A stretch of DNA of 64,000 bases from Mesorhizobium sp. LMG 17147 (GCF_024297145.1 NZ_JANCTC010000007.1:186001-250000), one strand, 5' to 3'. Positions 39,505-49,200 are shown, numbered from the stretch's first letter. Notes: generated by a model from the letters alone, not told the origin. Numbers and translations are program-made.

Positions 39505-39939
39505 CTATTCCATGAAAATTGATGTCGCAAGGCAACTTTTTCCGAAAAACGATTCTAATACATTGCTGAAGTCGACAAAGTAACAATTCCGCCATCGGCT
39601 GATATTTGCACCAGTGGCAAAGCGGATGACGCGCACACCCGTGGCATTGATGGCTTCGGCGAAGAAATGATGGGTGGTGTCGGCTTCGAAGCCGAATGTC
39701 ACTCCAGCCAGATGGAAGGCGCTTATCTGCCTGCGACCGTCCGCAAGCAGGCGGCAGATACGGACGCCGCCAAACTCGACCTGATAGAAGGCTCCGGCTT
39801 TTTCACCTTGGGCATAGATTTCCGAACCGGAGGGAAAGAAGCTGACCGGCTGGAGCGGTGTCGGATCGAATGCTGCAGGCAGGCTCGACTGCAAAGAGTG
39901 TGACGGCAGCGAAATTCTGGAGGTCGATTGGGCGTGCAT
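39505..39939 (-). CDS. Crp/Fnr-type regulator truncated before the DNA-binding domain
   Basis: The 144-residue product carries the FnrN/FixK-like sensor: GSEIYAQGEKAGAFYQVEFG, VRICRLLADGRRQISAFHLA, FGFEADTTHHFFAEAINATG. After RVIRFATGANIS the sequence leaves the family and ends, so the dimerisation helix and winged HTH are missing. The N-terminal cysteine cluster of true FnrN is not visible. It is probably a pseudogene or, less likely, a sensor-only inhibitor. The ATG at 39939 is preferred; an upstream ATG at 39972 is possible. Confidence 0.7.
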   Translation of the reverse strand: MHAQSTSRISLPSHSLQSSLPAAFDPTPLQPVSFFPSGSEIYAQGEKAGAFYQVEFGGVRICRLLADGRRQISAFHLAGVTFGFEADTTHHFFAEAINATGVRVIRFATGANISRWRNCYFVDFSNVLESFFGKSCLATSIFME

Positions 39940-40683
39940 GGCTGTTTTCCCGGTTGGTCCGTGACACGGCAATCGCGGGAATTCGCAGGCCGCGAAATTC
40001 GGTTATGTCCCTACGGGAAATTACCTAGCGCAGACGCGCTAGCGGTCTGGCCCAGTGCTGCACAGGATCGTCAGGCTGTTGGGAGCAATGCAGAACGGTT
40101 TTCGGGGTACCATGCACGATCCGGGAGAGAGACGGCGCCCCGCCTGCGGCAGAATAATTTAGCCTATTCGACTGCCACCCGCGCCGGGTGGATCTATCTT
40201 GACCAGACGTGCTCTGGCCTCGCCCACTCGCCGCACGCTGGAGAGACAGCTCCGCTCGTTTAACGCGCTGCCTGGCCACAGCCAGCTCAATGTTCAACAG
40301 ATCAACCATCATTCCGGATCCGAGACGTCCCTTCGGTTGTTAATCGGCCCAGGTCGCATTGGTTCCAGTCGGAATCGGCAAAGGCTTGGACGCGAGGACA
40401 CATAAGCATGGGTCACCGGCCATGGCAGAAAATCTTGCCGTCGGTGCATGCGGCGGCGCCGGGCTGGGCCAGCCGCAGCTCATTAACGGCAGCTCATCGC
40501 AAATGGCCAAGGTGATGGCCCAGTATGAGTTTGGAGCAGATGGGCGTTAAGCTACCTGTCGTGCGGCGCCGCCCGTGTCTACGACTGCACAGGTTGCCGA
40601 TGCTAAGTCGCCTTGGCAAAAAATATGCGACCGGGACCCGGCAGGGTATGGACCGGTATATTATTCGATCCTAATTAAACTCC
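39940..40683. other. Intergenic stretch left of the secreted protein gene
   Basis: About 740 bases with no gene I can support. Short plus-strand frames between 40200 and 40550 show no recognisable domain. The last 60 bases before 40684 are AT-rich and may be the promoter of the next gene. Confidence 0.4.
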
Positions 40684-41151
40684 ATGAGCCGTTTGCTGCT
40701 TTGCTTCGTCTCGTTGTTATTTTCCACCATGCTTCTTTATGCGCAAGAGTGGCAGCCCTTCGGCGTCAAGCAGTTTGGCTTTGCATTCGATGTGCCCCCT
40801 GGCTTTGTTCTGACTCAGCGTTCCGACCAGGGGGCAGCTTTTCAGGGCAAAAACGGGGCCTTTCTTGCTGTTTGGGGCGCAAGGCTCGGAAAGGCCAGTT
40901 TCCGCGCCGAGATAGAGCATCGAATTGTCGAGGACGAAAAGGCGGGCTGGAAAGTGACCTATCGGCGCGTTAAGCCGACTTGGGCCAGTTATTCCGGCCT
41001 CAGGGGCGGGCAAATCCGCTATGTACGCGTCATTGCGATCTGCAATGACCGTGCGGCGCTCTTTACGATGAACTACAGCAAATCCGAAAAAATCCCGTAC
41101 GATCCCATCGTGGTGCGAATGGTGCGATCCCTACGGGCGGAAGGCTGTTAA
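40684..41151 (+). CDS. Small exported protein of unknown function
   Basis: A 155-residue protein with a clear Sec signal peptide (LLLCFVSLLFSTMLLYAQ, probable cleavage after Ala20). The mature part, WQPFGVKQFGFAFDVPPGF, RSDQGAAFQGKNGAFLAVWG, AALFTMNYSKSEKIPYDPIV and VRMVRSLR, resembles small periplasmic proteins of rhizobia that bind no known ligand. The C-terminal pattern of a beta-rich fold with an amphipathic helix resembles PsbP/Mog1-like lipoproteins, but this is only an impression. No function can be assigned. Confidence 0.75.
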   Translation: MSRLLLCFVSLLFSTMLLYAQEWQPFGVKQFGFAFDVPPGFVLTQRSDQGAAFQGKNGAFLAVWGARLGKASFRAEIEHRIVEDEKAGWKVTYRRVKPTWASYSGLRGGQIRYVRVIAICNDRAALFTMNYSKSEKIPYDPIVVRMVRSLRAEGC

Positions 41152-41231
41152 AGTCAGATCAACGAGCGCCGACGACTGAGATTGACGGCCGGTCTCATCC
41201 GCTCATAAGTGATAATCACCTGGTTCGGCAG

Positions 41232-41486
41232 TCAGTTTTCGCTTCGCCGAGATGCATCCGTGCTCTTTCCTGGCGGATCTCCCCTGCCGTCCAACCGGCT
41301 CCGGCCGGCCGACCGCCGGAGGGCCTTGATGGCTTCCGCAACCCCCGTACGATCGTTGTCATTGGCCCGGATCAGGTCGGGAACCTGGTCCACGGCAATG
41401 CCATTCTGCTGCGCGAAATGCTCCACGTCGAAGTCTTGGCTGGATCCCAGGCGGGCTCGGTCGCGTGTGCTCTTGTCATCGCCCAT
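41232..41486 (-). CDS. DUF3606 family protein
   Basis: An 84-residue protein with the DUF3606 core FDVEHFAQQNGIAVDQVPDL, IRANDNDRTGVAEAIKALRR. DUF3606 proteins are small, charged, helical proteins common in rhizobia, of unknown function. The start has AGGAGG nearby. The C-terminal 25 residues, rich in Arg, Gly and Asp, extend beyond the domain. It stands alone and is transcribed away from the ligase gene. Confidence 0.75.
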   Translation of the reverse strand: MGDDKSTRDRARLGSSQDFDVEHFAQQNGIAVDQVPDLIRANDNDRTGVAEAIKALRRSAGRSRLDGRGDPPGKSTDASRRSEN

Positions 41487-41935
41487 GTGGTCCTCCTGGT
41501 GGAGCTTCGGATCAATGGCAACGCGGGCAAGCAGCTTTCGTTGCGCTTTTTACAGCCCGCGGCTTCTGAGTTGTTTGCTGGTCCGCCGCTATCTTGGGCC
41601 TGCGTTCGCCCCATTCTGCCTCCCATCGGTTACTAAGAGCCAGGAGAATTGTGCGATTTAGCTCATCTGAGACGCTTGCGGATCTGAGCTCCTGAGAGAG
41701 CAGTTTAGTGGCTTAGTGGCGTCACTAGTTCGCCGTGACGGGCGGTCGCTGCCAGGTGGTTCGCCGGCCTCCGAAGTGAACTCGCTGATCGTGGCGGCCC
41801 GGGGCGGTTGTTGCGGTCGTCAAAGGATTGCCAACTTAGAGAAAATGCCGACGCCAGCCTGAATCCGCAATTTGTTTCGGAACCGATTCGAACCAGCGAT
41901 ATTGATTCAAATCGCAGCGTTTGGAGTGCGCGTGG
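41487..41935. other. Divergent region between the DUF3606 gene and ligD
   Basis: About 450 bases without a supported gene. It should contain the promoters of both divergent genes. No Ku gene is found here or elsewhere in the window. Confidence 0.4.
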
Positions 41936-43615
41936 ATGCTAACCGAGCTTGGCCTTGGCCGGCTATCGTTCATTGAGTTCCAAATGCCAACGTTGGTCGA
42001 CAAGCCGCCCAAGGGCCGCGGGTGGACCCACGAAATCAAATACGATGGATACCGTACGCAGCTGATCATCCAAGAGGGTAGGGTGCAGGCCTTCACGCGA
42101 AACGGCTACGACTGGACCGACCGATATGGACCGATCGTCCGGGCTGCGGCCCAGTTAAAGACCACGGAGCGGGCCATCGTTGATGGCGAAGCGACAGTGT
42201 TTGGCACCACAGGACGTCCTGATTTCCAGGCGCTACGTCGCGAACTTGGCAAGGCTGAATCGACGAACCTTATCTTCCACGCATTCGATCTCCTCCACCT
42301 CGACGGCAATGACCTGCGGGACGTTCCGTTGCTTGAGCGCAAAAGGACCCTGCAACGTCTCCTGAAAGGCGCACCGCCGGCCCTGATCTACTTTGATCAT
42401 TTGGAAGGCGACGGCCCGACTGTGTTTGAGCACGCTTGCGAAATGGGCCTTGAGGGGATTGTTTCGAAGCGTGCAGATTCGCCTTATCGCTCCGGTCGGC
42501 AAGACAGTTGGCTCAAGCTCAAATGCATCAAGAGCGACAATTTTCCGATCGTCGCCTTCGTCGAGAAGCTGGGTGCCAGGCCGCGCAGGATCGCCTCGCT
42601 TTATCTCGGCCGCAGAGATGGCAATCGCGTCCACTACGCCGGCAAGGCGCAGAGCGGCTATAGCCTTACCGATGCACGCGAAGTGCGCGAGCGCTTGGAC
42701 CCGCTAATCGTCGACAAATCTCCGCTCGCCGAGCCGATAGACAAGCCCAAGGCGACGTGGGTGCAGCCGGCCGTTGAGGCCGAAATCCAGTATAGCGGCA
42801 CCACTGATGACGGGCTGCTGCGCGAAGCGGTGTTCAAGGGCCTGCGCGACGATCTGAGCCCGCCGGCCGGCGCGTCATTGGTCCGCAAGAAGCCGCCGTC
42901 CAATGAAAGTTCCATCGTCCCGCGCGAGAATATTCTACAACTGCTGCCCGACGCCATGGTGCCATCGAAAGAGGAGCTGATCCGATATTGGAAGAAGGTG
43001 GCGAAGAAGGCGCTCGTCCATCTCGGCCGGCGGCCGCTCAAGCTGGTCCGCCACTCTCACGGGATCACCTTATATCACAAAGGCAAGTTGCCCGATATTC
43101 CGGCTACCGTGCACCAACTCCGAGTCCAGAAACGCGAAGGCGGCGAAGGTGTGAGGCTGTGGGTCGACGACCTCGACGGTCTGTTGGGATTGGTCGAAAT
43201 GGGCGCCGTCGAACTGCATCCCTGGAACGCCACCGTCGATGATATCGAGCATGCCGACCGGGTCGTCATTGATCTTGATCCTGGCGAAGGCGTTGAATGG
43301 GAGATGATCGTCGAAACGGCCCTGAAGGTCCGGGACATGCTGCGTTCGGAAGGACTCGATAGCTGGCCGAAGGTGACCGGCGGCAAGGGCCTGCATGTGA
43401 TGGCGCCTCTGCAGGCCGTGATCACCCACGACGCCGCCCGGCAGTATGCCCGAAAGCTGGCACAGCAACTGGTCAGCAAGCATCCCGATCGCTATCTTTT
43501 GTCGGCTGCGCCGTCGGCTCGTCGTGGGCGCATCTTTCTGGATTACCTCCGCAACGGCCGCGGCAACACAGCCGTCGGCGCTTACTCGCCGCGAGCCGTT
43601 CAAGCTTTCCGATAG
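41936..43615 (+). CDS. ligD: ATP-dependent DNA ligase LigD (Lig-Pol form) with a frameshifted tail
   Basis: A 559-residue non-homologous end-joining ligase. The ligase domain has the adenylation lysine in EIKYDGYR (K35), IVDGEATVF, GLEGIVSKR and SWLKLKC; the polymerase/primase domain has VVIDLDPGEG, KVTGGKGLHVMAPL and RIFLDYLRNGRGNTAVGAYS. No phosphoesterase domain is present, so the order is Lig then Pol. The frame stops after SPRAVQAFR; one base shifted, the normal tail continues (FPIAAPVTWTQVEKGI, LPDAFTL) to a stop at 43728. The C-terminal 40 residues are therefore lost. ATG at 41936 with GGAG is preferred over an earlier TTG. Confidence 0.85.
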   Translation: MLTELGLGRLSFIEFQMPTLVDKPPKGRGWTHEIKYDGYRTQLIIQEGRVQAFTRNGYDWTDRYGPIVRAAAQLKTTERAIVDGEATVFGTTGRPDFQALRRELGKAESTNLIFHAFDLLHLDGNDLRDVPLLERKRTLQRLLKGAPPALIYFDHLEGDGPTVFEHACEMGLEGIVSKRADSPYRSGRQDSWLKLKCIKSDNFPIVAFVEKLGARPRRIASLYLGRRDGNRVHYAGKAQSGYSLTDAREVRERLDPLIVDKSPLAEPIDKPKATWVQPAVEAEIQYSGTTDDGLLREAVFKGLRDDLSPPAGASLVRKKPPSNESSIVPRENILQLLPDAMVPSKEELIRYWKKVAKKALVHLGRRPLKLVRHSHGITLYHKGKLPDIPATVHQLRVQKREGGEGVRLWVDDLDGLLGLVEMGAVELHPWNATVDDIEHADRVVIDLDPGEGVEWEMIVETALKVRDMLRSEGLDSWPKVTGGKGLHVMAPLQAVITHDAARQYARKLAQQLVSKHPDRYLLSAAPSARRGRIFLDYLRNGRGNTAVGAYSPRAVQAFR

Positions 43616-43728
43616 CCGCTCCAGTCACATGGACACAGGTCGAAAAGGGAATTTTGCCGGACGCGTTTACATTGGAGAGTCCGTTTCGGCCGGCGAAGGC
43701 CGCCTGGGCCATGCGGAAAAACCGATAG

Positions 43729-44158
43729 CAATCGCGAAGTGTTAGTCCCATGCGAAGGCCTTAACCGCCGGCGTCACTGCGGCTGCGGCAAGCGGCCGGC
43801 GTCATTGGGGGCCGTTGGGGTAGATGCCAAGAGACGCCGGCCCAGCGGGTTGGGGTCCGCCGCCTGGAACAATAGCGGGTTTGGAAATTCAGGTAACTCC
43901 GTGATCGCGGAAGACGAGTCTTTGCGATCTCGTCCGTTTCGCTCTTCGTCTATCGAGCGCACGTGTCAGGGAAGCGTTCTGTCCAACCACTCCCGCAGGA
44001 CGATGCCAAAAGTTCCCCTTGGCCATTCTCATTCGGGTTGCCCTGTGAGACATACGAGGTGGCTCAGCCGGTGAGACAGCATAAAAGGTCGCGAAGAGAA
44101 GGCGGCCACGTCCAGAAGCTGCTCGTCAGCGCCATTGATCCTATTAGGAGGCTTTAAA
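43729..44158. other. Intergenic stretch between ligD and the GGDEF gene
   Basis: About 430 bases. I see only short frames of shadow type and no family match. It is not a Ku gene. Confidence 0.4.
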
Positions 44159-44770
44159 CTATTCTTGATACACGACGCGGTCTCGTCCTTCCGACTTGGC
44201 CCGGAAAAGCGCCAGGTCGGCTGCATTGATGAGATCATGTGGCGTATGGGTCTCATTGGGTACCGTCGTTGCAACACCAACGCTTATGGTCACCCGCTCG
44301 GACCCGTGCGGAATGCTCAACTCCCGCACGCTCTGGACGAGCCGCTCCGCGACGGTGCCCGATTGCGCCAACGAAGCGTCGACCATCACAACAACGAACT
44401 CCTCGCCCCCATATCGCGCAGCGAGATCCGTAGAGCGATTGCAAGTGCTCTGGATCACACCGGCGACCTGTTTCAGCACCTCATCGCCCGCCATGTGGCC
44501 ATGGGTGTCATTATAGCGCTTGAAGTGATCTGCATCGATCATCAAAAGCGACAACTGACTCTGCGTGCGGATTGCGCGCTTCCATTCCGCCGCGAGATAC
44601 TCATCGAAATAGCGCCGGTTTCCGAGACCGGTAAGGCCTCGCTTGGCCTTGAATTTGCTGTGCCTGATCGAATGCGGGGAATCGTAGCTCGGGGTGGAGA
44701 GGCTGACGCGGTCATCTGTCACGCGCCCTCGGACCGTAGCGGTAAGCGCAATTCCGTCTCCAATGCCCAT
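44159..44770 (-). CDS. Short diguanylate cyclase (GGDEF domain)
   Basis: A 203-residue GGDEF protein: RGLTGLGNRRYFDEYLA, the metal site in LLMIDADHFKRYNDTHGHMAGD, inhibitory RxxD (RSTD) five residues before the active-site GGEEF, then VTISVGVATTVP and ALFRAKSEGRDRVVY. Catalytic residues are present, so it should make cyclic-di-GMP. The usual Asp before LTGL is Arg here. The N-terminus is only about 40 residues with no sensor or membrane segment, so it is either a truncated remnant or a free-standing cyclase. Confidence 0.85.
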   Translation of the reverse strand: MGIGDGIALTATVRGRVTDDRVSLSTPSYDSPHSIRHSKFKAKRGLTGLGNRRYFDEYLAAEWKRAIRTQSQLSLLMIDADHFKRYNDTHGHMAGDEVLKQVAGVIQSTCNRSTDLAARYGGEEFVVVMVDASLAQSGTVAERLVQSVRELSIPHGSERVTISVGVATTVPNETHTPHDLINAADLALFRAKSEGRDRVVYQE

Positions 44771-45065
44771 TCCCAGCGCCGAGGGACCAGCGGCTTGGCT
44801 GCGGGGGGACTGTCAGCTAGAAGCCGCTGGGCCTCGACGACCAGCGAGCGTAAGAGGAGGCCCTGTGCTGGCTGACAAAACTTGCGCGCTGGACCACGGA
44901 AAAGCATCATTCGAACGAACACTTTCGTCGAGACGAGGAAGGGCAGTGAGCCGGTCGCCGGCGCTTTGAAGCTCTCCGGCAAGCCATGGCCGCGGCTGTG
45001 CGTCGACAGAAAACGCCGGATCAATTCCCGGCGCGGCCGAGCTGACGAGTCCTTGATCGGCATTG

Positions 45066-45435
45066 CACCAGAGCGCCCCGCGTATTGGATTGACAATCTG
45101 AAGTCCCGGCAAAGTCCTTGTCTTTATCCGTTACCACCACACACTCATTCGCACCGGCGACGGCAGCGATGATCATGTCGAGTCCGCTGCGCGACTGGCC
45201 GGCTGCTTTCCCCTCTGCCGTCAGCCGTACCCAGATCAGCCCGGCCCTGTCGTCGAGGATACGGCGCGCAAACAGCGCCTTGCGGCCCTTCGGACCCAGA
45301 GAGCCATTTCTTGAGTGCGTCGCGCTTGTTGCCCCGCGGCTTCCCGCGGCGGTTTTCAGCAACGGTGAGCGAGGCGATGAACAATCCTCGTCGCGCTGGC
45401 TCGACATCCATACCAGGAGCGATTCCGGTAGCGCG
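45066..45435 (-). pseudogene. Degraded VapC-type PIN-domain toxin
   Basis: Pieces in three frames rebuild a FitB/VapC toxin: VWMSSQRDED with LFIASLTVAE, GNKRDALKKWLSG, then LIWVRLTAEGKAAGQSRSG, DMIIAAVAGANECVVVTDKD, KDFAG and finally LQIVNPIRG in a third frame. The N-terminal strand with the first catalytic aspartate (usual LLDTN) is gone. The AlaAsp-rich metal site near MIIAA remains in part. It directly follows the antitoxin remnant, as expected for a vapBC operon. Non-functional. Confidence 0.7.
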
Positions 45436-45730
45436 TCACAGGTCGACCTTACGCCGTTCTTGACGAGGCCGCGCTAGGTCGACTTCGGAACGAACAACAG
45501 GGGATGCAAGCCCTGAGGTACCGCCTTTCTGAGGGGCTCTCCAGAAGTCGCTATTTTGGTTGATGGCCGTGCGCAACCTGTCGGCGTCAGCGCCGCCTTC
45601 AGCCAGGCGGTTGACGGAGCGGATCAGCCCAGATCGAGATCCCGGCCGACCACCTCGAGGCGCGCAATGCCTCGCTCGGTCAGGCGTCTCCTGTAGTCAT
45701 CGATTGCGCGCCGTGAGGACTCTTGTTCAT
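45436..45730 (-). pseudogene. Degraded antitoxin of a VapBC-type pair
   Basis: The minus reading gives RRAIDDYRRRLTERGIARLE, VVGRDLDLG, then in a shifted frame LIRSVNRLAEGGADADRLRT, and ends in VDLARPRQERRKVDL with a stop at 45436. These are the DNA-binding/ARMAN-like region and the conserved tail of rhizobial VapB-like antitoxins that precede FitB-type toxins. One frameshift and a missing start codon show it is broken. Confidence 0.65.
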
Positions 45731-45999
45731 TGGTCGTGTGGAAAATCCATGTTCTCCAAGAACCGTCGAGGCGTCAGATGCCGTTTGAAGCCGAGACAAC
45801 TAACTATCATTGGGCGACTAGCGGTTCAACGGCTCCGGAAGCAAGCAGCCCCCGATGCTCGTTCAACATTCGAAGCCGCAGCGAGCAAGTCTTTCCACGT
45901 CCGGGTACGCCCTGCTGATTCGACCGCTCCTTTTGTCTTGCGGATTCAGGAATTCGAGCTTTTGGGTTGTTTCCGATCATCCATTTGGGGAAACGACCG

Positions 46000-47994
46000 A
46001 TGCCTGCGAGCAAGGTTTTATGGGGCCAGGTCCTCACCGTCTTTCTGATCGTCATCGCGACAACATGGGGGGCGACACAGTGGACGGCAGGGCGGTTCGG
46101 CTTTCAAAGCCAACTCGGTCCACCGTGGTTCGAACTGGCTGGACAGCCCGTTTACCCGCCGCCAGCCTTTTTCTGGTGGTGGTTTTTCTACGACGCCTAC
46201 GCGCCGAAGGTCTTCCTCGGGGGCGCGGCGATTGCGGCGAGCGGAGGCCTCATGGCGATCGCTGCAGCGATCGGGATGTCGCTGTGGCGGGCGCGCGAGG
46301 CAAAGGACACCACGACCTACGGCTCGGCGCGCTGGGGGACGCGACACGAAGTCGAGGCCGCTGGGATGATCGGTCAGGATGGAGTGGTGCTGGGTATGTT
46401 GGACCGACACTATCTGCGTCATAACGGTCCGGAACACGTGCTATGTTTCGCACCGACCCGCAGCGGCAAAGGCGTCGGCCTGGTCGTGCCGTCACTACTG
46501 ACCTGGCCGGGTTCGGCGATCGTCCACGACATCAAAGGCGAAAACTGGGAACTGACGGCCGGATGGCGGGCCCGCTTCGGCCAGGTGCTTCTGTTTGATC
46601 CGACCAATGCTGGATCCGCAGCGTACAATCCTCTGCTGGAGGTGCGACGCGGCGAGTGGGAAGTTCGAGATGTGCAGAACGTAGCGGATGTCCTGGTCGA
46701 CCCAGAAGGCACATTGGAACGTCGCAACCACTGGGAGAAGACCAGCCATGCGCTGCTGGTCGGCGCCATACTGCACGTGCTCTATGCGGAGAAAGACAAG
46801 ACCCTCGCCGGCGTGGCCAACTTCCTTTCCGACCCAGAGCGGCCAATCGAGGCGACGCTGCGCGCTATGATGTTGACGCGGCATTTGGGTGATGCAGGCT
46901 CGCATCCGGTGGTGGCGTCGGCTGCACGGGAACTGCTCAACAAGTCCGAGAACGAGCGTTCCGGTGTGCTCTCGACGGCCATGAGTTTTCTGGGTCTCTA
47001 CCGCGATCCAGTTGTGGCCAAGGTGACGTCACACTGTGACTGGCGGATCGCAGACCTCGTCGAGGAGACACGGCCGACGACGCTTTATCTGGTCGTGCCG
47101 CCATCGGACATCAGTCGCACAAAGCCGCTGATCCGACTGGTGCTTAACCAGATCGGCCGCCGACTGACGGAGGATCTCCACGCGAAGGATCACCGACAGC
47201 GTCTTTTGATGATGCTGGACGAGTTCCCCGCGCTCGGCAGGCTCGATTTCTTCGAAAGCGCGCTGGCCTTCATGGCCGGCTATGGCATCAAGTCGTTCCT
47301 GATCGCCCAATCGCTCAACCAGATCGAGAAGGCCTACGGACCGAACAATTCCATCCTCGACAATTGTCATGTGCGGGTGAGCTTCGCCACGAATGACGAG
47401 AGGACAGCCAAGCGCGTCTCAGACTCGCTGGGGACCGCGACCGAGTTGCGCGCCATGAAAAACTATGCGGGGCACAGATTGTCGCCCTGGCTCGGGCATC
47501 TGATGGTATCGCGGCAGGAAACGGCGCGTGCACTGATGACGCCGGGCGAAATCATGCAACTGCCGCCGACCGAGGCGATCATCATGATCTCGGGCCAGTT
47601 CCCAATCCGTGCGAAAAAGGCACGCTACTTTGCCGACCCGCGTCTTGCCGAGCGTGTCTTGCCGCCACCAAGGACCGGAGGGACAATGCGAAAGGCTCGC
47701 TCTGACGACTGGACCGACACGACACTTCTTGCTGAACCGGAAGGCAAATGTCGCAAGCTGAGGCTTGCCAGGGACCAGCAGGACGAGGATCCGGCCAATG
47801 GCGGCATTCGCCGCCAGCCCGAGCTTCCCGAACACGAAGACATCGCGCCGGAACGAACGCCACGCTGCGATGATGAGTTCGACCTCGACAGGGACGAGCC
47901 CGATGACGCCGTTCGTCGCCGCAGTGTCGATCAGGCCATGAGACGCGCAGCTCGTCAGGCCGCCCTTGATCCCAATGATGGCATTGAGCTTTGA
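46000..47994 (+). CDS. traG: Conjugal transfer coupling protein TraG (VirD4 type)
   Basis: A 664-residue type IV coupling protein. Two N-terminal membrane helices (VLTVFLIVIATTWGATQW and FLGGAAIAASGGLMAIAAAI) anchor it; Walker A is APTRSGKGVGL, Walker B LLMMLDEFPALGRL, and TraG motifs HDIKGENW, SYNP-like AAYNPL and SFATNDERTAKRV are present. It links a relaxosome to a mating channel. The ATG at 46000 follows GGGGAAA; a TTG start upstream is less likely. No relaxase, trb or virB gene is next to it, so it is an orphan from a conjugation region. Confidence 0.92.
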   Translation: MPASKVLWGQVLTVFLIVIATTWGATQWTAGRFGFQSQLGPPWFELAGQPVYPPPAFFWWWFFYDAYAPKVFLGGAAIAASGGLMAIAAAIGMSLWRAREAKDTTTYGSARWGTRHEVEAAGMIGQDGVVLGMLDRHYLRHNGPEHVLCFAPTRSGKGVGLVVPSLLTWPGSAIVHDIKGENWELTAGWRARFGQVLLFDPTNAGSAAYNPLLEVRRGEWEVRDVQNVADVLVDPEGTLERRNHWEKTSHALLVGAILHVLYAEKDKTLAGVANFLSDPERPIEATLRAMMLTRHLGDAGSHPVVASAARELLNKSENERSGVLSTAMSFLGLYRDPVVAKVTSHCDWRIADLVEETRPTTLYLVVPPSDISRTKPLIRLVLNQIGRRLTEDLHAKDHRQRLLMMLDEFPALGRLDFFESALAFMAGYGIKSFLIAQSLNQIEKAYGPNNSILDNCHVRVSFATNDERTAKRVSDSLGTATELRAMKNYAGHRLSPWLGHLMVSRQETARALMTPGEIMQLPPTEAIIMISGQFPIRAKKARYFADPRLAERVLPPPRTGGTMRKARSDDWTDTTLLAEPEGKCRKLRLARDQQDEDPANGGIRRQPELPEHEDIAPERTPRCDDEFDLDRDEPDDAVRRRSVDQAMRRAARQAALDPNDGIEL

Positions 47995-47998
47995 GCGC

Positions 47999-48433
47999 AT
48001 GAAGAACGCCAAGAAAAGACGTCTGTCTGCCTATCTCGACCCTGACCTAATGAGGGCACTGGCAGATTACGCTGGGCGGCGCGAGGTCTCGCTGTCACTG
48101 GTCGCCGAGGCTGCGCTCGCCTCGTTCCTGTCGCCGGACGCCGAAGAACGAAAGCAAGCGGCGATCACTCGCCGCCTCGACCAGATCGATCGGCGCGTGC
48201 AGCGGGTCGAGCGTGACGTCGGAATTGCTATTGAGACGCTAGCATTGTTCGTCCGGTTTTGGCTCAACTCGACTCCGGCCTTGCCGGAATCGGCGCAAGC
48301 GGAGGCGCGCGCCAAGGGCTTGCAGCGCTACGACAATTTCGTCGATGCGCTCGGTCGCCGGCTCAGCAAAGGACCAAGGCTCAGGCAGGAAATAGCTGAC
48401 GATGTCCCGCCCGTGGCGACAGCGACTCGATGA
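47999..48433 (+). CDS. CopG-like ribbon-helix-helix protein paired with TraG
   Basis: A 144-residue protein beginning with a ribbon-helix-helix: KKRRLSAYLDPDLMRALADY, AGRREVSLSLVAEAALASFL. A long helical region follows (ITRRLDQIDRRVQRVERDVG, ALFVRFWLNSTPALPE). In rhizobial ICEs this gene lies directly after traG and before trbB; here no trb gene follows. The start four bases after the traG stop is preferred; an ATG at 47984 inside traG is the alternative. Probably a DNA-binding partner or regulator of the transfer genes. Confidence 0.85.
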   Translation: MKNAKKRRLSAYLDPDLMRALADYAGRREVSLSLVAEAALASFLSPDAEERKQAAITRRLDQIDRRVQRVERDVGIAIETLALFVRFWLNSTPALPESAQAEARAKGLQRYDNFVDALGRRLSKGPRLRQEIADDVPPVATATR

Positions 48434-48630
48434 GCCGCCGGCAAGACAGGCGCTTCAGCAGCCCAACCCGAGTGCCCGATTGCGGTCCGGGGATGCTTGC
48501 CGAGAGTCTGGATAGCGCGCACCCGGGGAGGCAAATCCGCGATGTCACCAACTGCCGAAGTGTGAAGGGCGCAATGGGCTGATGGGCCTCTCGCTCATCG
48601 GATCTCTTGTCTTGAAGGAGGAGCGCCAGG

Positions 48631-48961
48631 ATGAGCACCGATCGCGATACCGTGCGGTCCTATGATACGGTTGCGGCGGAGTACGCTGCCGAGGCCGCCG
48701 CGATGCCCCGAATGGGCCGCGACAGAGATCGATGCGTTCGTGACCGCGCCGGGTGGCTCGGGCAGGGTGCTGGAGATCGGAAGCGGTGGTGGGCGAGATG
48801 CACTTGAGCTTGAGAAGCACGGGACGGCGTCCGGCGCACCGACATTTCGAAGGGTTTCGTCGAACTGCTTGGCGAGCTTCGAGGCCGACCAGTTGGATCC
48901 GCTGACCGAAGACCTGGCCGACCCGGATGACCTAATGCGTCGCTTCGGTTTCATTTCCTGA
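48631..48961 (+). pseudogene. Class I SAM-dependent methyltransferase, broken
   Basis: The reading starts MSTDRDTVRSYDTVAAEYAA, then after a shift gives EWAATEIDAFVTAPGGSG, RVLEIGSGGGRDALELEKHG, which is the SAM-binding motif I, and a third region ending LDPLTEDLADPDDL. Several frame changes and missing central parts make it non-functional. A ribosome site (AAGGAGG) survives before the start. It closes the decayed zone. Confidence 0.6.
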
Positions 48962-49200
48962 GTGGGACTTGATCAAGATCGCCGATTGGCAAGCATTGGT
49001 TACGGAAATGTGTTCGAAGCGGTCACGCCGCGGACAAAGTTCACCGACCAATCCTGGACCGACAACGGACAGGCAGCTTCGAGCCCGCGGATATCGAAAG
49101 CGGACATTCACGTCGATGTGGGCATGATCATGATCTGACCCAGAACAGACTGGGAGCGAGGTGCCAAAAGCTTCAACGCCGAAGAGCGATGTAGGTCAAA

